Shown here: one piece after another, positions 28,800 to 39,497 of the stretch
Numbering within the stretch: the stretch's first letter is position 1
Layout: every line of letters begins with the position of its first letter
DNA from: Defluviicoccus sp046348835
Lineage (GTDB): Bacteria > Pseudomonadota > Alphaproteobacteria > Rhodospirillales > Defluviicoccaceae
Assembly (NCBI GenBank): GCA_046348835.1
Contig: JAXMDM010000005.1
Span: forward strand, 186,001 to 250,000
Reading direction: 5' to 3'
DNA length: 64,000 bases
The notes under the pieces: generated by a model
Told to the model about the DNA's origin: nothing
Databases searched by the model: none
What the model saw: the letters and a program-made list of their open reading frames with translations, nothing else
Made by a program: the position numbers and the translations under genes

Positions 28800-29885
28800 A
28801 TGGATCAACTGAAGTCCGTTCTTCTTTCCTTTCTTCGCTGGTGGCTGGGTGAGCTGCGGGCCTGCCTGCCATCGCGGCTGCGCCGGTTCCTGACCGCATC
28901 GCGCAACCGGCTGGTCTTCGATGTGTCCGATTCGGTCGTCGTCGTCAGTGAAGTAAACGGCGGCGGCGAGCGCGAGATCGGTCACATCGTCCGCGACCAG
29001 AGGCAGGCCGCCGACCCGGCGGACCGGGTGCGCGGCCTGCTCGCCCACCTCGACGCACGCCGGCGCGACATCGTGGTACGGCTGCCGCCGTCGATGGCCC
29101 TGCGGCGGAAGATCGAACTGCCCAGTGCCGCCGAGGAGAACCTGCGCGAGGTCGTCTCTTTCGACATGGAGCGACAGACGCCTTTTTCGGCCGACCAGGT
29201 TTATTTCGACGCCCGCTTGGTGCGCCGGCTGCCGGAAAAGCAGCGGATTGTCGCCGATCTGGTCCTGGTGCCGAAGACACTGGCCGATCCGGCCATATCG
29301 CTGTTGGCATCGTGGTCGGTGGTGCCCCATTACATCGAGCTTCCTGGCACCGCCGATCGCTCGCCCCAGGTGGTCGCCCTGGCGGCGCAACTGGGCGCCG
29401 TTCCGGCGGCAAAGGGGGTGCACCGGCTGAGCTGGGGCCTGGCCGGGCTGGCGGCCCTTCTGGTGGTCGCCATCGCCGCCGTTCCTCTCCTCCGTCAGCA
29501 TCGCCAGCTCGCCAGCCTGGATGCCCAGGTGGAACAGGCGAAGAAGGAAGCCGACGCGGCGCGCAAGACGCAGGACCAGATCGACAATCTGGCGGCCCTC
29601 GATCGCTTCCTGGTGGAGCGGAAGGAAGCGCGCCCGGCCCGAATCGCCGTTCTCGACGAGATCAGCCGCATTCTCCCCGACGACACCTGGCTCTTCCGGC
29701 TGCGGCTGGCGGGGGACGAGGTGCAGACCTTCGGCTATTCCGCCGGCGCCTCGAACCTGATCGGTCCGCTCGAAGAGTCGCCCTTGTTCCGCAATCCCCA
29801 GTTCCTCGCCCCGCTCATGCGTGATCAGCGGGTGGATGCGGAACGCTTCCACATCGCGTTTCAGTTGGAAGGGGCGCCCAGTTGA
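28800..29885 (+). CDS. gspL: GspL/PilN-type type II secretion assembly protein
   Basis: 361 residues from ATG 28800; a TTG at 28785 is an alternative. Residues about 1-210 form an actin-like (PilM/GspL cytoplasmic) region with FDVSDSVVVVSEVNGGGERE, VVRLPPSMALRRKIELPSA and VVSFDMERQTPFSADQVYFD. A transmembrane helix near residues 215-235 (GLAGLAALLVVAIAAVPLL) is followed by a coiled coil and a periplasmic ferredoxin-like PilN domain. In T2SS, GspL links the GspE ATPase to GspM and GspF. The stop overlaps the gspM start (TGATG). Confidence 0.85.
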   Translation: MDQLKSVLLSFLRWWLGELRACLPSRLRRFLTASRNRLVFDVSDSVVVVSEVNGGGEREIGHIVRDQRQAADPADRVRGLLAHLDARRRDIVVRLPPSMALRRKIELPSAAEENLREVVSFDMERQTPFSADQVYFDARLVRRLPEKQRIVADLVLVPKTLADPAISLLASWSVVPHYIELPGTADRSPQVVALAAQLGAVPAAKGVHRLSWGLAGLAALLVVAIAAVPLLRQHRQLASLDAQVEQAKKEADAARKTQDQIDNLAALDRFLVERKEARPARIAVLDEISRILPDDTWLFRLRLAGDEVQTFGYSAGASNLIGPLEESPLFRNPQFLAPLMRDQRVDAERFHIAFQLEGAPS

Positions 29886-30457
29886 TGATCCAGCTCTCGC
29901 CGGCGATGCGCCGCATCGTCGCCGTCGGCCTGCTCTGTCTGGCGGTGGCGGTGATCTACGCGATCGTCTTGCGTCCGTTCATCGACCTTTATGCCGCCCA
30001 GCGGGAAGCGATCTCCGAACAACGGCAGCTGCTCGACCGCTACCGGCGCTATGCGGCAGCGCGGGCGGACCTGGGTGAACAACTGGAGGTGCTGCAGAGC
30101 GACCGCTCCGCCCAGGAGGGGTATCTGCAAGGGGACAGCGAAACGCTGGTGGCGGCCCAGTTGCAGAACCGGATCCGCAGCGTGGTCCAGGCGACCGGGG
30201 CGAAGCTCTCCAGCACCCAGGTCCTGCAGGCCACCGACGAGGCGAGTTTCCGTCGGATCACCGTCCGCGTCACCATGACCTGCGGCATCGTCGATCTGCA
30301 GAAGATCTTCCATCAGCTGGAAGGGGGGCGCCCGTACCTGTTTCTCGATAACGTCGATGTGTCGGGAGAGCAGGCGCGCCGGCGAAGCGGCGAGGTCGCG
30401 GTGCGGGAAGACCTGAACGTGTCTTTCGACGTTTACGGCTTCATGCGGGCGGCGTGA
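29885..30457 (+). CDS. gspM: Type II secretion protein GspM (T2SSM_b type)
   Basis: 190 residues. One N-terminal membrane helix (about residues 10-30), a heptad-rich coiled coil (about 35-75), then a small periplasmic ferredoxin-like domain with LQNRIRSVVQATGAKLSSTQ and VDLQKIFHQLEGGRPYLFLD. This matches the GspM b-type family. GspM stabilises GspL in the inner-membrane platform. The ATG overlaps the gspL stop, and the gene is followed by the GspC/N-like gene four bases later. Confidence 0.85.
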   Translation: MIQLSPAMRRIVAVGLLCLAVAVIYAIVLRPFIDLYAAQREAISEQRQLLDRYRRYAAARADLGEQLEVLQSDRSAQEGYLQGDSETLVAAQLQNRIRSVVQATGAKLSSTQVLQATDEASFRRITVRVTMTCGIVDLQKIFHQLEGGRPYLFLDNVDVSGEQARRRSGEVAVREDLNVSFDVYGFMRAA

Positions 30458-30461
30458 GCGG

Positions 30462-31106
30462 ATGAGAGCCTTGTTCACCACATGGCGCGTCCCCCTCCTG
30501 CTGGCGGTGCTGTGCGCGGGTTTCGCCGCGGTGCTGGCCGGGATCATCGATGGGCCCGGCTCCCCGCCGGCCGATCCGGACACCGAGGTGGCGGCGGCTG
30601 CCGACGATGCGACCGCCGAACGGTCGTTTGATCTGGAGCCGCTCGAGAGCTTCGATGCGGTCGTCGAGCGTCCGTTGTTTTCCCGCACCCGCCGCCCGTT
30701 ACCGGTCGCCGCGGCGACCAAATCCGATGCCCATGGCGGCAGCGCCGGCGTCCCGTTCCTGTTGAGCGGCATCCTCATCGCCGGCTCCACCCGCGTCGCC
30801 TTTTTGCAGCCGCGATCTGAACCGAAAACTTTCCGCGTCCTCGAAGGGGAGACGATCGAAGGGTGGAAGATCGAGAAGATCACCCAGCGCCAGGTTGTGG
30901 TCGGCAACGGCGAGGTGAGCCAGGAACTGACCTTGCAGGATCGCAATGCGCCGGTCGCGGCCGCCGCCCCCGACGGGCGGGGGCAACCCGGGCGGGGCGG
31001 TCGGAGACCGCCGCCGATCCCCGGACGCGAAGACATGATGCCGGGCGGTCAGCCGTTCCCGCCAGGGGATGAGGTGGATGGCGGGGCCGAAAACGACGCA
31101 CAATAA
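30462..31106 (+). CDS. GspC/GspN-like type II secretion protein with homology-region domain
   Basis: 214 residues. One N-terminal membrane helix, then a periplasmic segment with FDAVVERPLFSRTRRPL, the signature seen in GspC/N-like proteins. An HR-like beta domain follows (LSGILIAGSTRVAFLQPR ... FRVLEGETIEGWKIEKIT). The tail is Gly/Pro/Arg rich with an acidic end. HR domains contact the GspD secretin N0 domain, linking inner and outer membranes; no PDZ domain is present. The end overlaps the gspD start by 38 bases. Confidence 0.75.
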   Translation: MRALFTTWRVPLLLAVLCAGFAAVLAGIIDGPGSPPADPDTEVAAAADDATAERSFDLEPLESFDAVVERPLFSRTRRPLPVAAATKSDAHGGSAGVPFLLSGILIAGSTRVAFLQPRSEPKTFRVLEGETIEGWKIEKITQRQVVVGNGEVSQELTLQDRNAPVAAAAPDGRGQPGRGGRRPPPIPGREDMMPGGQPFPPGDEVDGGAENDAQ

Positions 31107-33618
31107 GGCGTTCCTACTACTTCTAGTTGTATTGTCTGGGTGTATGTATCCTGGGCATGATACGACGGTGTCGCCGACGTTGACCGGGGATCGTTCGATC
31201 GAGACGTCGTTTTCGACGCCGCGTCCGCAGGTGGAGACGGCGCCGGAGGTGGGGCGTCGGGCGGGTGATTTCGTTCCGGGGACGAGTGTGTTTGCGCGGC
31301 CGTCGGGGCCCGGCCGGGTTTCGGTGGAGGGGACGTCCGGGGGTCAGGTTTCGCTGAATTTCGTCGATGCGGACGTGCGCGAGGTGGTGCGGGCGGTGTT
31401 GGGGGATGCGCTCGGGGCCAATTACACGATCGATCCGTCGGTTCAGGGGACGGTGACGCTGCGCACCAGCCAGCCGGTGCCGCGGGCGGAGCTGGTGGGG
31501 GTTCTCGAGGACATTTTGGCCTTCAACAACGCCGGTCTGGTGGAGCAGGGCGGCGTGTTCAAGGTGGTTCCGGCGGACCGGGCGATGCGCAGCGGGGCGC
31601 GGGTATCGGGTGTGGCGCGGGGGGGCGCGCTGCCGACCGGAGCGGGGGCGGTGGTGGTGCCGCTGCGCTATGTGTCGGCGGCGGAGATGAAGGAGGTGTT
31701 GCAGCCGTTTGCGTCGCCGGGGGCGGTGGTGCGGGCGGACGCGTCGCGCAATCTGTTGGTGCTGAGCGGGACGCAAGGGGAGGTGGACCAGTTGCTGGAG
31801 GTGATCTCCACCTTCGACGTGGACTGGCTGGGGGGGATGTCGTTTGCGGTGCTGCCGGTGCAGACGGCGGACCCGGAGACGGTGGTGGCGGAGCTGGAGG
31901 AGGTGTTTGGCAATCCGGAGACGGGGCCGCTGGCGGGGGTGGTGCGGTTTGTGCCGATTGCGCGGCTGAGCGCGATTTTGGTGATTTCGGCGCGCCCGGT
32001 GTACCTGGAGCGGGCGCGGCAGTGGATCGAGCGGCTGGACTACGGCGACGAGCAGGTGGCGCGGATATTCGTTTATTACTGCGAGAACAGCCGGGCGTCG
32101 GACTTGGGCGAGGTGCTGAACGAGATTTTTGCCCCCGGCGCGGCGGGTCGGCGGGAGCTGGCGCCGGGTTTGACCCCGACCCAGATCGGCGGCCGTGAGC
32201 AGCGGCAGGGGGGGCGGCAGGTGCCGACCTTCGGTCGCGGGACGGGGACGGGGGGGACCGGCACCACCGGGACGACGACCGGGACGACCACCGGCGGGAC
32301 CACCGGTTTCGGCCAGGGTGCGACCGGCGAGGGGGAGACCGGGACCGGCCAGGGGACCGGCTTTGGAACCGGCCGCGCGCGCACCGGGGTTGGCGGGACC
32401 GGCGGCCGGACGGGGCGTCAGCAGCAGCGGCTGGGCGGCGTCGCCAACCCGTTCGGGACCGGCGAGGAGGAGGAGGTCAACTTAGGCGTGGCGCCGATCC
32501 GGATCATTGCCGACGACGTCAAGAACGCGCTGGTGATTCTGGCGACGCCGAAGGACTTCCGGCTGGTGGAGGCGGCGCTGAAGAAGCTGGACGTGACGCC
32601 GTTGCAGGTGCTGGTGGAGGCGACGATCCTCGAGGTGGTGCTGAACGATGCGCTGCGCTACGGGGTGGAGTGGTTCTTCAAGTCGGGCAACAACGAGCTG
32701 TCGTTCTCGACCCGGTCGCTGGCGGCGGGGGCGCTGACGGCGCCGGTCCTGCCCGGGTTCACCTATTTCCTGCAGACCTCGGACCTGCGGCTGATCGTCA
32801 ATGCCTTGGACCAGGTGACGACGGTGAACGTGCTGTCGGCGCCGCAGGTGTTCGTCCTCGACAACGAGACGGCGACCCTGCAGGTGGGCGATCAGGTGCC
32901 GATCTCGACCCAGTCGTCGCAGAGCACCATTTCCGCCGACGCGCCGATCGTCAACTCGGTGGAGTACCGGGACACCGGGGTGATCCTGGCGGTGACGCCC
33001 CGGGTGAACTCGGGCGGCCTGGTCACCATGGACGTGATCCAGGAGGTGAGCAACGTCAGTCAGCAGACGGATTCCAACATCTCGACCTTGCAGAACAGTC
33101 CGGTCATTCAGCAGCGGCGGCTGGAGAGCACGGTTGCGGTGCAGTCGGGGGGGACGGTGGCCCTGGGCGGGCTGATCCGCGACGCCCAGTCGGCGACGTC
33201 GCAGGGGCTGCCGTTCCTGTCGCGGATTCCGTTCATCGGCTGGCTGTTCGGGCAGCGGGCGGACTCTTCGGAGCGGACCGAACTGCTGGTGCTGCTGACG
33301 CCGCGGGTGGTGTCCAACCAGGAGGAGGCGGTGCGGCTGACCGACGAGGTGAAGCGCCGGATGACCAACATGTTCCCGGTCGGCTCGCAGCCGGGACCGT
33401 GGAGCCAGCGCTTCCTGCGGCCGCGCCCGACCCCGACAGCGACCCCGGCCCCGACGATGCCGCCCCCCGGCGTCAGCACCGAACCCACCCCCGAACCGGC
33501 CCTGCCGCCACCCCCCGCCGCCCCCTCCTCCCCATCCACCCCGCCGCCCGCCCGGCAAGGCCCCATCGGCAACGCCCCTAACCCCCCCACCAGCCTCCTC
33601 CCCCAGGCCGCGCCATGA
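31069..33618 (+). CDS. gspD: Type II secretion secretin GspD, lipoprotein form
   Basis: 849 residues forming the outer-membrane channel. A lipoprotein signal ends LSGC with cysteine at residue 25, suggesting pilotin-independent targeting. N0-N3 domains cover about residues 90-480 (VSLNFVDADVREVVRAVLGD, YVSAAEMKEVLQPFASPGAV). A Gly/Thr-rich insert of about 80 residues lies within the N3 region. The secretin core (about 500-770) has VEATILEVVLNDALRYGVEW, VLSAPQVFVLDNETATLQVG and VALGGLIRDAQSATSQGLPF. A Pro-rich tail follows. Start is ATG 31069 or 31078. Confidence 0.95.
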   Translation: MRWMAGPKTTHNKAFLLLLVVLSGCMYPGHDTTVSPTLTGDRSIETSFSTPRPQVETAPEVGRRAGDFVPGTSVFARPSGPGRVSVEGTSGGQVSLNFVDADVREVVRAVLGDALGANYTIDPSVQGTVTLRTSQPVPRAELVGVLEDILAFNNAGLVEQGGVFKVVPADRAMRSGARVSGVARGGALPTGAGAVVVPLRYVSAAEMKEVLQPFASPGAVVRADASRNLLVLSGTQGEVDQLLEVISTFDVDWLGGMSFAVLPVQTADPETVVAELEEVFGNPETGPLAGVVRFVPIARLSAILVISARPVYLERARQWIERLDYGDEQVARIFVYYCENSRASDLGEVLNEIFAPGAAGRRELAPGLTPTQIGGREQRQGGRQVPTFGRGTGTGGTGTTGTTTGTTTGGTTGFGQGATGEGETGTGQGTGFGTGRARTGVGGTGGRTGRQQQRLGGVANPFGTGEEEEVNLGVAPIRIIADDVKNALVILATPKDFRLVEAALKKLDVTPLQVLVEATILEVVLNDALRYGVEWFFKSGNNELSFSTRSLAAGALTAPVLPGFTYFLQTSDLRLIVNALDQVTTVNVLSAPQVFVLDNETATLQVGDQVPISTQSSQSTISADAPIVNSVEYRDTGVILAVTPRVNSGGLVTMDVIQEVSNVSQQTDSNISTLQNSPVIQQRRLESTVAVQSGGTVALGGLIRDAQSATSQGLPFLSRIPFIGWLFGQRADSSERTELLVLLTPRVVSNQEEAVRLTDEVKRRMTNMFPVGSQPGPWSQRFLRPRPTPTATPAPTMPPPGVSTEPTPEPALPPPPAAPSSPSTPPPARQGPIGNAPNPPTSLLPQAAP
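32220..32440 (+). repeat. Low-complexity Gly/Thr-coding repeat inside gspD
   Basis: Degenerate reiterations of GGGAC(G/C)AC and ACCGG encode a GTTG/TTTG-rich linker. It is in frame with the secretin and sits in the N3 domain, where many GspD proteins have a flexible insertion. Confidence 0.6.
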
Positions 33619-34637
33619 GGCTGCCGGAACGCAAGGCCCGGTCGCCAGCCGGCCGCGCGCCGCGGCGGGGTGACCGCGGCCGTAGCCGCGGCGTCGCCCT
33701 GGTCGCCGTCCTCTGGTTGCTGGTCCTGCTCGCCGCGCTCAGCGCCAGCTTCGGTCTGACCACCCGCACCAACGTCGCCCTCGCCCGCAACGTTGCCGGC
33801 GCCGCCGAGGCGGAGGCCGCCGCCGATGCAGGCCTGCAGCGGGTCCTCGCCGGCCTGATCGCGAGCCAGGACCAACGGGCGTTCCGCCTTGACGGCACCC
33901 CTTACGCCTGGACCTTCAACAGCAGCGAGGTGCGCTTCGCCATCGAGGACGAGGGCGGCAAGATCGACCTCAATTCGGCCCCGGAGGAGTTGCTGGCGGC
34001 GCTATTCCGGGTGGTTGGGGTGGTGCCCAAGGAGGCCAATGCTCTGGCCGCGGCGATCGTCGATTTCCGCGACGAGGATCACGAGCGCCGCCCGAATGGG
34101 GCGGAAGATTCCGACTACGCCAAGGACGGCGCGGAGCAGGGTGCGAAGGATGCGCCGTTCCAGGTCATCGAGGAACTGCTCCAGGTCAAGGGGATGAACG
34201 GCGTCCTCTACAAGGCGGTGACCCCCGCCTTGACCCTCTATTCGGGGGCGGAGCAGCCGGAGGAGAATGTGGCCCTGCCGTTGGTTGCCGCCGCCCTGGC
34301 CGAGCGCAGCGGCCGGTCCACCGGCCTTCCCGGGAGCACCGATAGCTTCCTCAAGAGCCGGACCGAGGACCGCCGCTCACGCCAGGCTCAGGCCGTCGAC
34401 GATCGGCAGACGGCGGTGGGGCGCGGCGGGACGGACAGGGCGACGACCGCCCTCGACGATGAGGAGGAGGAAGGGGCGCAGTCGGGACTCTCCACCTTCG
34501 GCATCCATGTGGAGGCGCGCACCCAGGGCGGAGCGGTCTTCGCCCGTGAGGCCGTCGTTCGCCTCACCCCGGAGCAGGTTCCGCCGTTTTCGATCCTGGC
34601 CTGGCGGCAGGGCTCGCGCTGGCTGTTTCCTTCCTGA
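33615..34637 (+). CDS. gspK: Type II secretion minor pseudopilin GspK
   Basis: 340 residues, overlapping gspD by four bases. The leader is long and very basic (about 26 residues, ending RSRG). It precedes VALVAVLWLLVLLAALSASF, a typical GspK helix lacking the usual FTLLE glutamate at +5, as known for GspK. The body carries IEDEGGKIDLNSAPEELLAALF (helix-hairpin-helix-like GspK domain) and FQVIEELLQVKGM. An unusual acidic/Arg-rich insert (about 235-300) separates the last strands. GspK caps the pseudopilus. No gspE or gspF follows; the next gene is convergent ettA. Confidence 0.88.
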   Translation: MRLPERKARSPAGRAPRRGDRGRSRGVALVAVLWLLVLLAALSASFGLTTRTNVALARNVAGAAEAEAAADAGLQRVLAGLIASQDQRAFRLDGTPYAWTFNSSEVRFAIEDEGGKIDLNSAPEELLAALFRVVGVVPKEANALAAAIVDFRDEDHERRPNGAEDSDYAKDGAEQGAKDAPFQVIEELLQVKGMNGVLYKAVTPALTLYSGAEQPEENVALPLVAAALAERSGRSTGLPGSTDSFLKSRTEDRRSRQAQAVDDRQTAVGRGGTDRATTALDDEEEEGAQSGLSTFGIHVEARTQGGAVFAREAVVRLTPEQVPPFSILAWRQGSRWLFPS

Positions 34638-34657
34638 GCCCACCTGAGCCCGGAGCT

Positions 34658-34678
34658 GCCCGCAAAGCCGAGGCGGGC
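34658..34678. terminator. Weak hairpin between convergent gspK and ettA
   Basis: GCCCGC (34658-34663) and GCGGGC (34673-34678) with a 9-nt loop in the 45-bp gap between the two 3' ends. Position suggests a bidirectional terminator, but there are no T-runs. Confidence 0.3.
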
Positions 34679-34682
34679 CGCC

Positions 34683-36362
<1,680 letters not shown>

Positions 36363-36653
36363 GATGGGTTCACGCGTATCCGCTTATTGTCGGGGAGAAG
36401 GTGGGCGGCCGCGGCCGCAGCGTCGGGCCCAACAGGCCTATACCAGATCAATCGCCGGCGGACCAAGCGTAAGCGGCGAAGCCCACTGAACCCGGCCGCA
36501 TCACCCCCATCGACGGGTCGCGAACCGGCTCCGCCAGGGGCCTATAGGCGGAGCCGAGGGGGCGAATTTCGTGCTATACTTCGGCTGGCCCTTCGCCTAA
36601 ACGTCACGCAAGGATGGCCTTGGTCAACAACAAACCCGCGGGGAGGACTGGGC

Positions 36654-37028
36654 GTGCCAAAGTCGATACTCGTGGTGGAGGACGAGCCGAACATCGTACT
36701 ATCCCTACAGTTTCTCATGAAAAAGGCGGGGTTCGAGGTCCGCGTCGCCCGCGACGGCGAAGAAGCTCTTGCCGCCGTGGACGATCGAGCACCCGATTTA
36801 ATTCTGCTCGACGTGATGATACCCAAACGGGACGGGTACGATGTGTGTCAGACCATCCGCGCCAATCCGAACTGGCAAGCGATCTACATCATTATGTTGA
36901 CCGCCAAAGGGCGAGAGGTGGACCGCGAAAAGGGCATCGCCCTCGGTGCCAACGACTACGTGACGAAGCCATTCTCCACCCGGGACCTGACGGAGAAGGT
37001 CAAGCAGCTCCTGGACGGCGTCAGTTGA
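36654..37028 (+). CDS. Single-domain response regulator (receiver)
   Basis: 124 residues from GTG at 36654, eight bases after GGGGAGG. Receiver motifs are complete: acidic pair VVEDEPN, phospho-acceptor ILLDVMIPKRDGYD, switch Thr in MLTAKGREVD and Lys in VTKPFSTRDL. There is no output domain, so it acts by protein contact or as a phosphorelay intermediate. The downstream operon contains a histidine-kinase-like exonuclease fusion and a full symporter sensor kinase, which is the likely phosphodonor. Confidence 0.92.
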   Translation: MPKSILVVEDEPNIVLSLQFLMKKAGFEVRVARDGEEALAAVDDRAPDLILLDVMIPKRDGYDVCQTIRANPNWQAIYIIMLTAKGREVDREKGIALGANDYVTKPFSTRDLTEKVKQLLDGVS

Positions 37029-37056
37029 CGTCCGCGTTTCCAGGTCGCCGACGCCG

Positions 37057-39171
37057 GTGGGCCCGCGATCCGTCCTAATCGTCTGCTTTTCCGGGCTGGC
37101 GGCGGCGGTGCTGATCGCCTTCGGCTCCGGCATCTGGATGCTCAGTTCCCGCCTCGCCGACGTGGACGCGCGACTGTGCACCACCGTCATCATCTACGGC
37201 GGCGGCATCGCCCTGTTGCTGGTCGCCGTTATCGTCATGCTCTGGGCATACCTCGACCGTGTCCTGGTGCAGCCGCTCGGCGCTCTCGTCCGCGGAATCC
37301 AGACGGTGGTCCATGCCAATCTCGACCAGCGGGTGGAGGTGGACGACGGCCATCGCCTGGGAGCCCTTCCCGGCGTCGTCAATGACCTGATCCGGCAGCT
37401 CCAACAAGCGCGTATCAGCGTCGATGAAACGGTGAAGTTGGCGACGGCCAAGGTGGAAGACCGCAAGACCCAATTGGAGAGCGTCCTGCGCGATCTTCAC
37501 GAAGGCGTCCTCGTCTGCACCCTCGACCACAAGATCCTTCTCTACAATGCCCGCGCCCTCAGCCTCCTTCACATCGCCGGCACCGTTGGGCTCGACCGCT
37601 CTCTGTTCCAGTTTATGGCCCGGCAGCCCATCCAGTATGCTTTGTCACGGCTCAGGGCCGGCTTGTCTGACAGTGGGGACACCGGCGGCGAAGCGCTGAC
37701 CACTCCCTTCGCCGCGGCGACGACGGACGGGCGTCACACCCTGCAAGGACGAATGGGGCTGATTCTGGACCCCGATCGGGTCGCCAGCGGCTACGTGCTG
37801 TCGTTCAATGACCATACCGACGAGTTGGCGGCGATCGGGCTACGCGACCGTCTGCTTCGGGAGGCGACGGAAGGGGTGCGCTCGCCGCTGGCCAATCTGC
37901 GCGCGGCAGCCGAGATTCTGGTGGGCGAGTCCGGCGCATCGGACATCGAACAGCGCAGGTTCAAGCAGGTTCTCCTCAGCGAGGTCCACCAGCTCTGCGC
38001 CCGAGCCGAGCATCTTGCCGGCCGCTACCGGGACGTCATCACCAATCACTGGCCGATGACCGACATCTACTCGCCGCATCTGTTCGACAGCGTGAGCCGG
38101 CGCCTGCACGAGCAGCACAAGGTCGATGCGGTCATGGTCGGTCTGCCGTGCTGGTTGCACGGCGACAGCTACACGCTGATCGAGCTCCTGGAGCGCCTGG
38201 TGGTCGAGGTCAATCGCGCCCTCGGCGAATTCGCCTTCGAGTTCGAGGCAACGGCGGGGGAATATTACGTTTATGTGGACATTACCTGGAAGGGGGCGCC
38301 GGTTTCGACCGCCGAGGTGAACGGGTGGCTATCCGCCAGCCTTGACGAGTCTCTGGGCGGCCTGAGCCTGAACGAAATCCTCGAGCGACATCGGACCGAC
38401 GTCTGGAGCCTGGCGGTGGACGGAGGGAGGTCCCGCCTGCGCCTGCCCCTGCCGCCGGCGGCCAAGCCCCGCAGTGAAGAAGCCCGCGCGACGTTGCCGC
38501 CCCGGCCCGAGTTCTACGATTTCGACCTGTTGCATCGTCCCCGCGTCACCGACATCCGACGCGACGCGCCGCTAAGGTCGCTGGCGTTCGTCGCCTTCGA
38601 TACGGAGACGACCGGCCTTCACCCCGACCATGGTGATGAGATCATTTCCATCGCCGGCGTGCGCATCGTCAACGGCCGCGTCCTCACCGGCGAAACCTTC
38701 GCCCGCCTGGTCAATCCGCGTCGTCCCATACCCCCGTCGTCCCGGGTTTTTCACGGCATCAGCGATGAGATGGTCAGGGACAAGCCGCCGCTCGCGGTGG
38801 TCCTGCCGCAATTCCACGCGTTCGTCGGCGATGCGGTGCTGATCGGTCACAATGCCCCCTTCGACATGAAATTCATCCGGTTGAAGCAGGCCGAGGCCGG
38901 GGTGACGTTCGACATGCCGGTGCTGGACACCCTGCTGCTGTCCGCTTTTCTGCATGACCACACCTATCGCCACACCCTCGATGATGTTGCCGGCCGGTTC
39001 GCCGTCACCATTCTCGGCCGGCATACCGCCCTCGGCGATGCGCTGGCGGTCGCGGGGGTATTCGTCAAGATGCTTAAACTCCTCGCTGCACGTGGCATTA
39101 TTACCCTCGACGATGCACTCACGGTTTCGCACAAGTTGGCGCAGGTGCGGATGCGACAGGAGCGGATGTGA
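37057..39171 (+). CDS. Histidine-kinase-like sensor fused to DnaQ-type 3'-5' exonuclease
   Basis: 704 residues from GTG at 37057. Two membrane helices (about 5-27 and 44-66) flank a very short loop. A HAMP-like linker (about 68-120), coiled coil and PAS-like domain (about 137-250) follow. Residues about 262-290 look like a dimerisation helix, VRSPLANLRAAAEIL, but the position of the phospho-histidine is occupied by other residues. A degenerate ATPase-like region follows to about 480. The C-terminal DEDDh exonuclease (about 505-690) is intact: FVAFDTETTGLHP, IGHNAPFDMKFI and HTALGDALA. The operon links it to a receiver and a symporter-kinase. Confidence 0.88.
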   Translation: MGPRSVLIVCFSGLAAAVLIAFGSGIWMLSSRLADVDARLCTTVIIYGGGIALLLVAVIVMLWAYLDRVLVQPLGALVRGIQTVVHANLDQRVEVDDGHRLGALPGVVNDLIRQLQQARISVDETVKLATAKVEDRKTQLESVLRDLHEGVLVCTLDHKILLYNARALSLLHIAGTVGLDRSLFQFMARQPIQYALSRLRAGLSDSGDTGGEALTTPFAAATTDGRHTLQGRMGLILDPDRVASGYVLSFNDHTDELAAIGLRDRLLREATEGVRSPLANLRAAAEILVGESGASDIEQRRFKQVLLSEVHQLCARAEHLAGRYRDVITNHWPMTDIYSPHLFDSVSRRLHEQHKVDAVMVGLPCWLHGDSYTLIELLERLVVEVNRALGEFAFEFEATAGEYYVYVDITWKGAPVSTAEVNGWLSASLDESLGGLSLNEILERHRTDVWSLAVDGGRSRLRLPLPPAAKPRSEEARATLPPRPEFYDFDLLHRPRVTDIRRDAPLRSLAFVAFDTETTGLHPDHGDEIISIAGVRIVNGRVLTGETFARLVNPRRPIPPSSRVFHGISDEMVRDKPPLAVVLPQFHAFVGDAVLIGHNAPFDMKFIRLKQAEAGVTFDMPVLDTLLLSAFLHDHTYRHTLDDVAGRFAVTILGRHTALGDALAVAGVFVKMLKLLAARGIITLDDALTVSHKLAQVRMRQERM

Positions 39172-39497
39172 TGATGATGGGCGAGCCGCCGGAGGGGGAC
39201 GGCCGATACGGTCCGGCAGAGGCGGACGGCCGCTACGGACAATGCCTGGTGGCGATCTTCCTGTTGGGCGTGGTGCTGTTCCAGCCGCTCCTCCTCTCCG
39301 TCTTCGACGCGGCGGTGGCACCGGAGTTGGGTGAGACGGCGCGGCGGCCGGTCATGCTGCTGGGCGTGCCGCTGCTGTACGCCTATGTGTTCGTCGCTTG
39401 GGCGTTGCTGATCGCTCTTCTTGCACTCGTCGTCGAGCGGGCATCGACTCAACCCGGACCGCAGGCCGGAACTCCCCGGGAAAGGGAGGTGGAATGA
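39171..39497 (+). CDS. Small membrane protein of the symporter-kinase operon
   Basis: 108 residues from ATG 39171, overlapping the previous stop (TGATG); several ATG codons in a row follow. Two hydrophobic helices (about residues 27-47 and 65-90) with a short connecting loop. It may resemble the small accessory subunits that precede sodium:solute symporters. The stop overlaps the next start by four bases (ATGA), so production is probably coupled in a fixed ratio with the symporter kinase. I do not recognise the family with certainty. Confidence 0.65.
   Translation: MMMGEPPEGDGRYGPAEADGRYGQCLVAIFLLGVVLFQPLLLSVFDAAVAPELGETARRPVMLLGVPLLYAYVFVAWALLIALLALVVERASTQPGPQAGTPREREVE

Noticed and set aside
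32220..32440. CRISPR-like repetition in gspD
   Set aside because: Repeats are degenerate, in frame and encode a Gly/Thr linker; no spacer structure.
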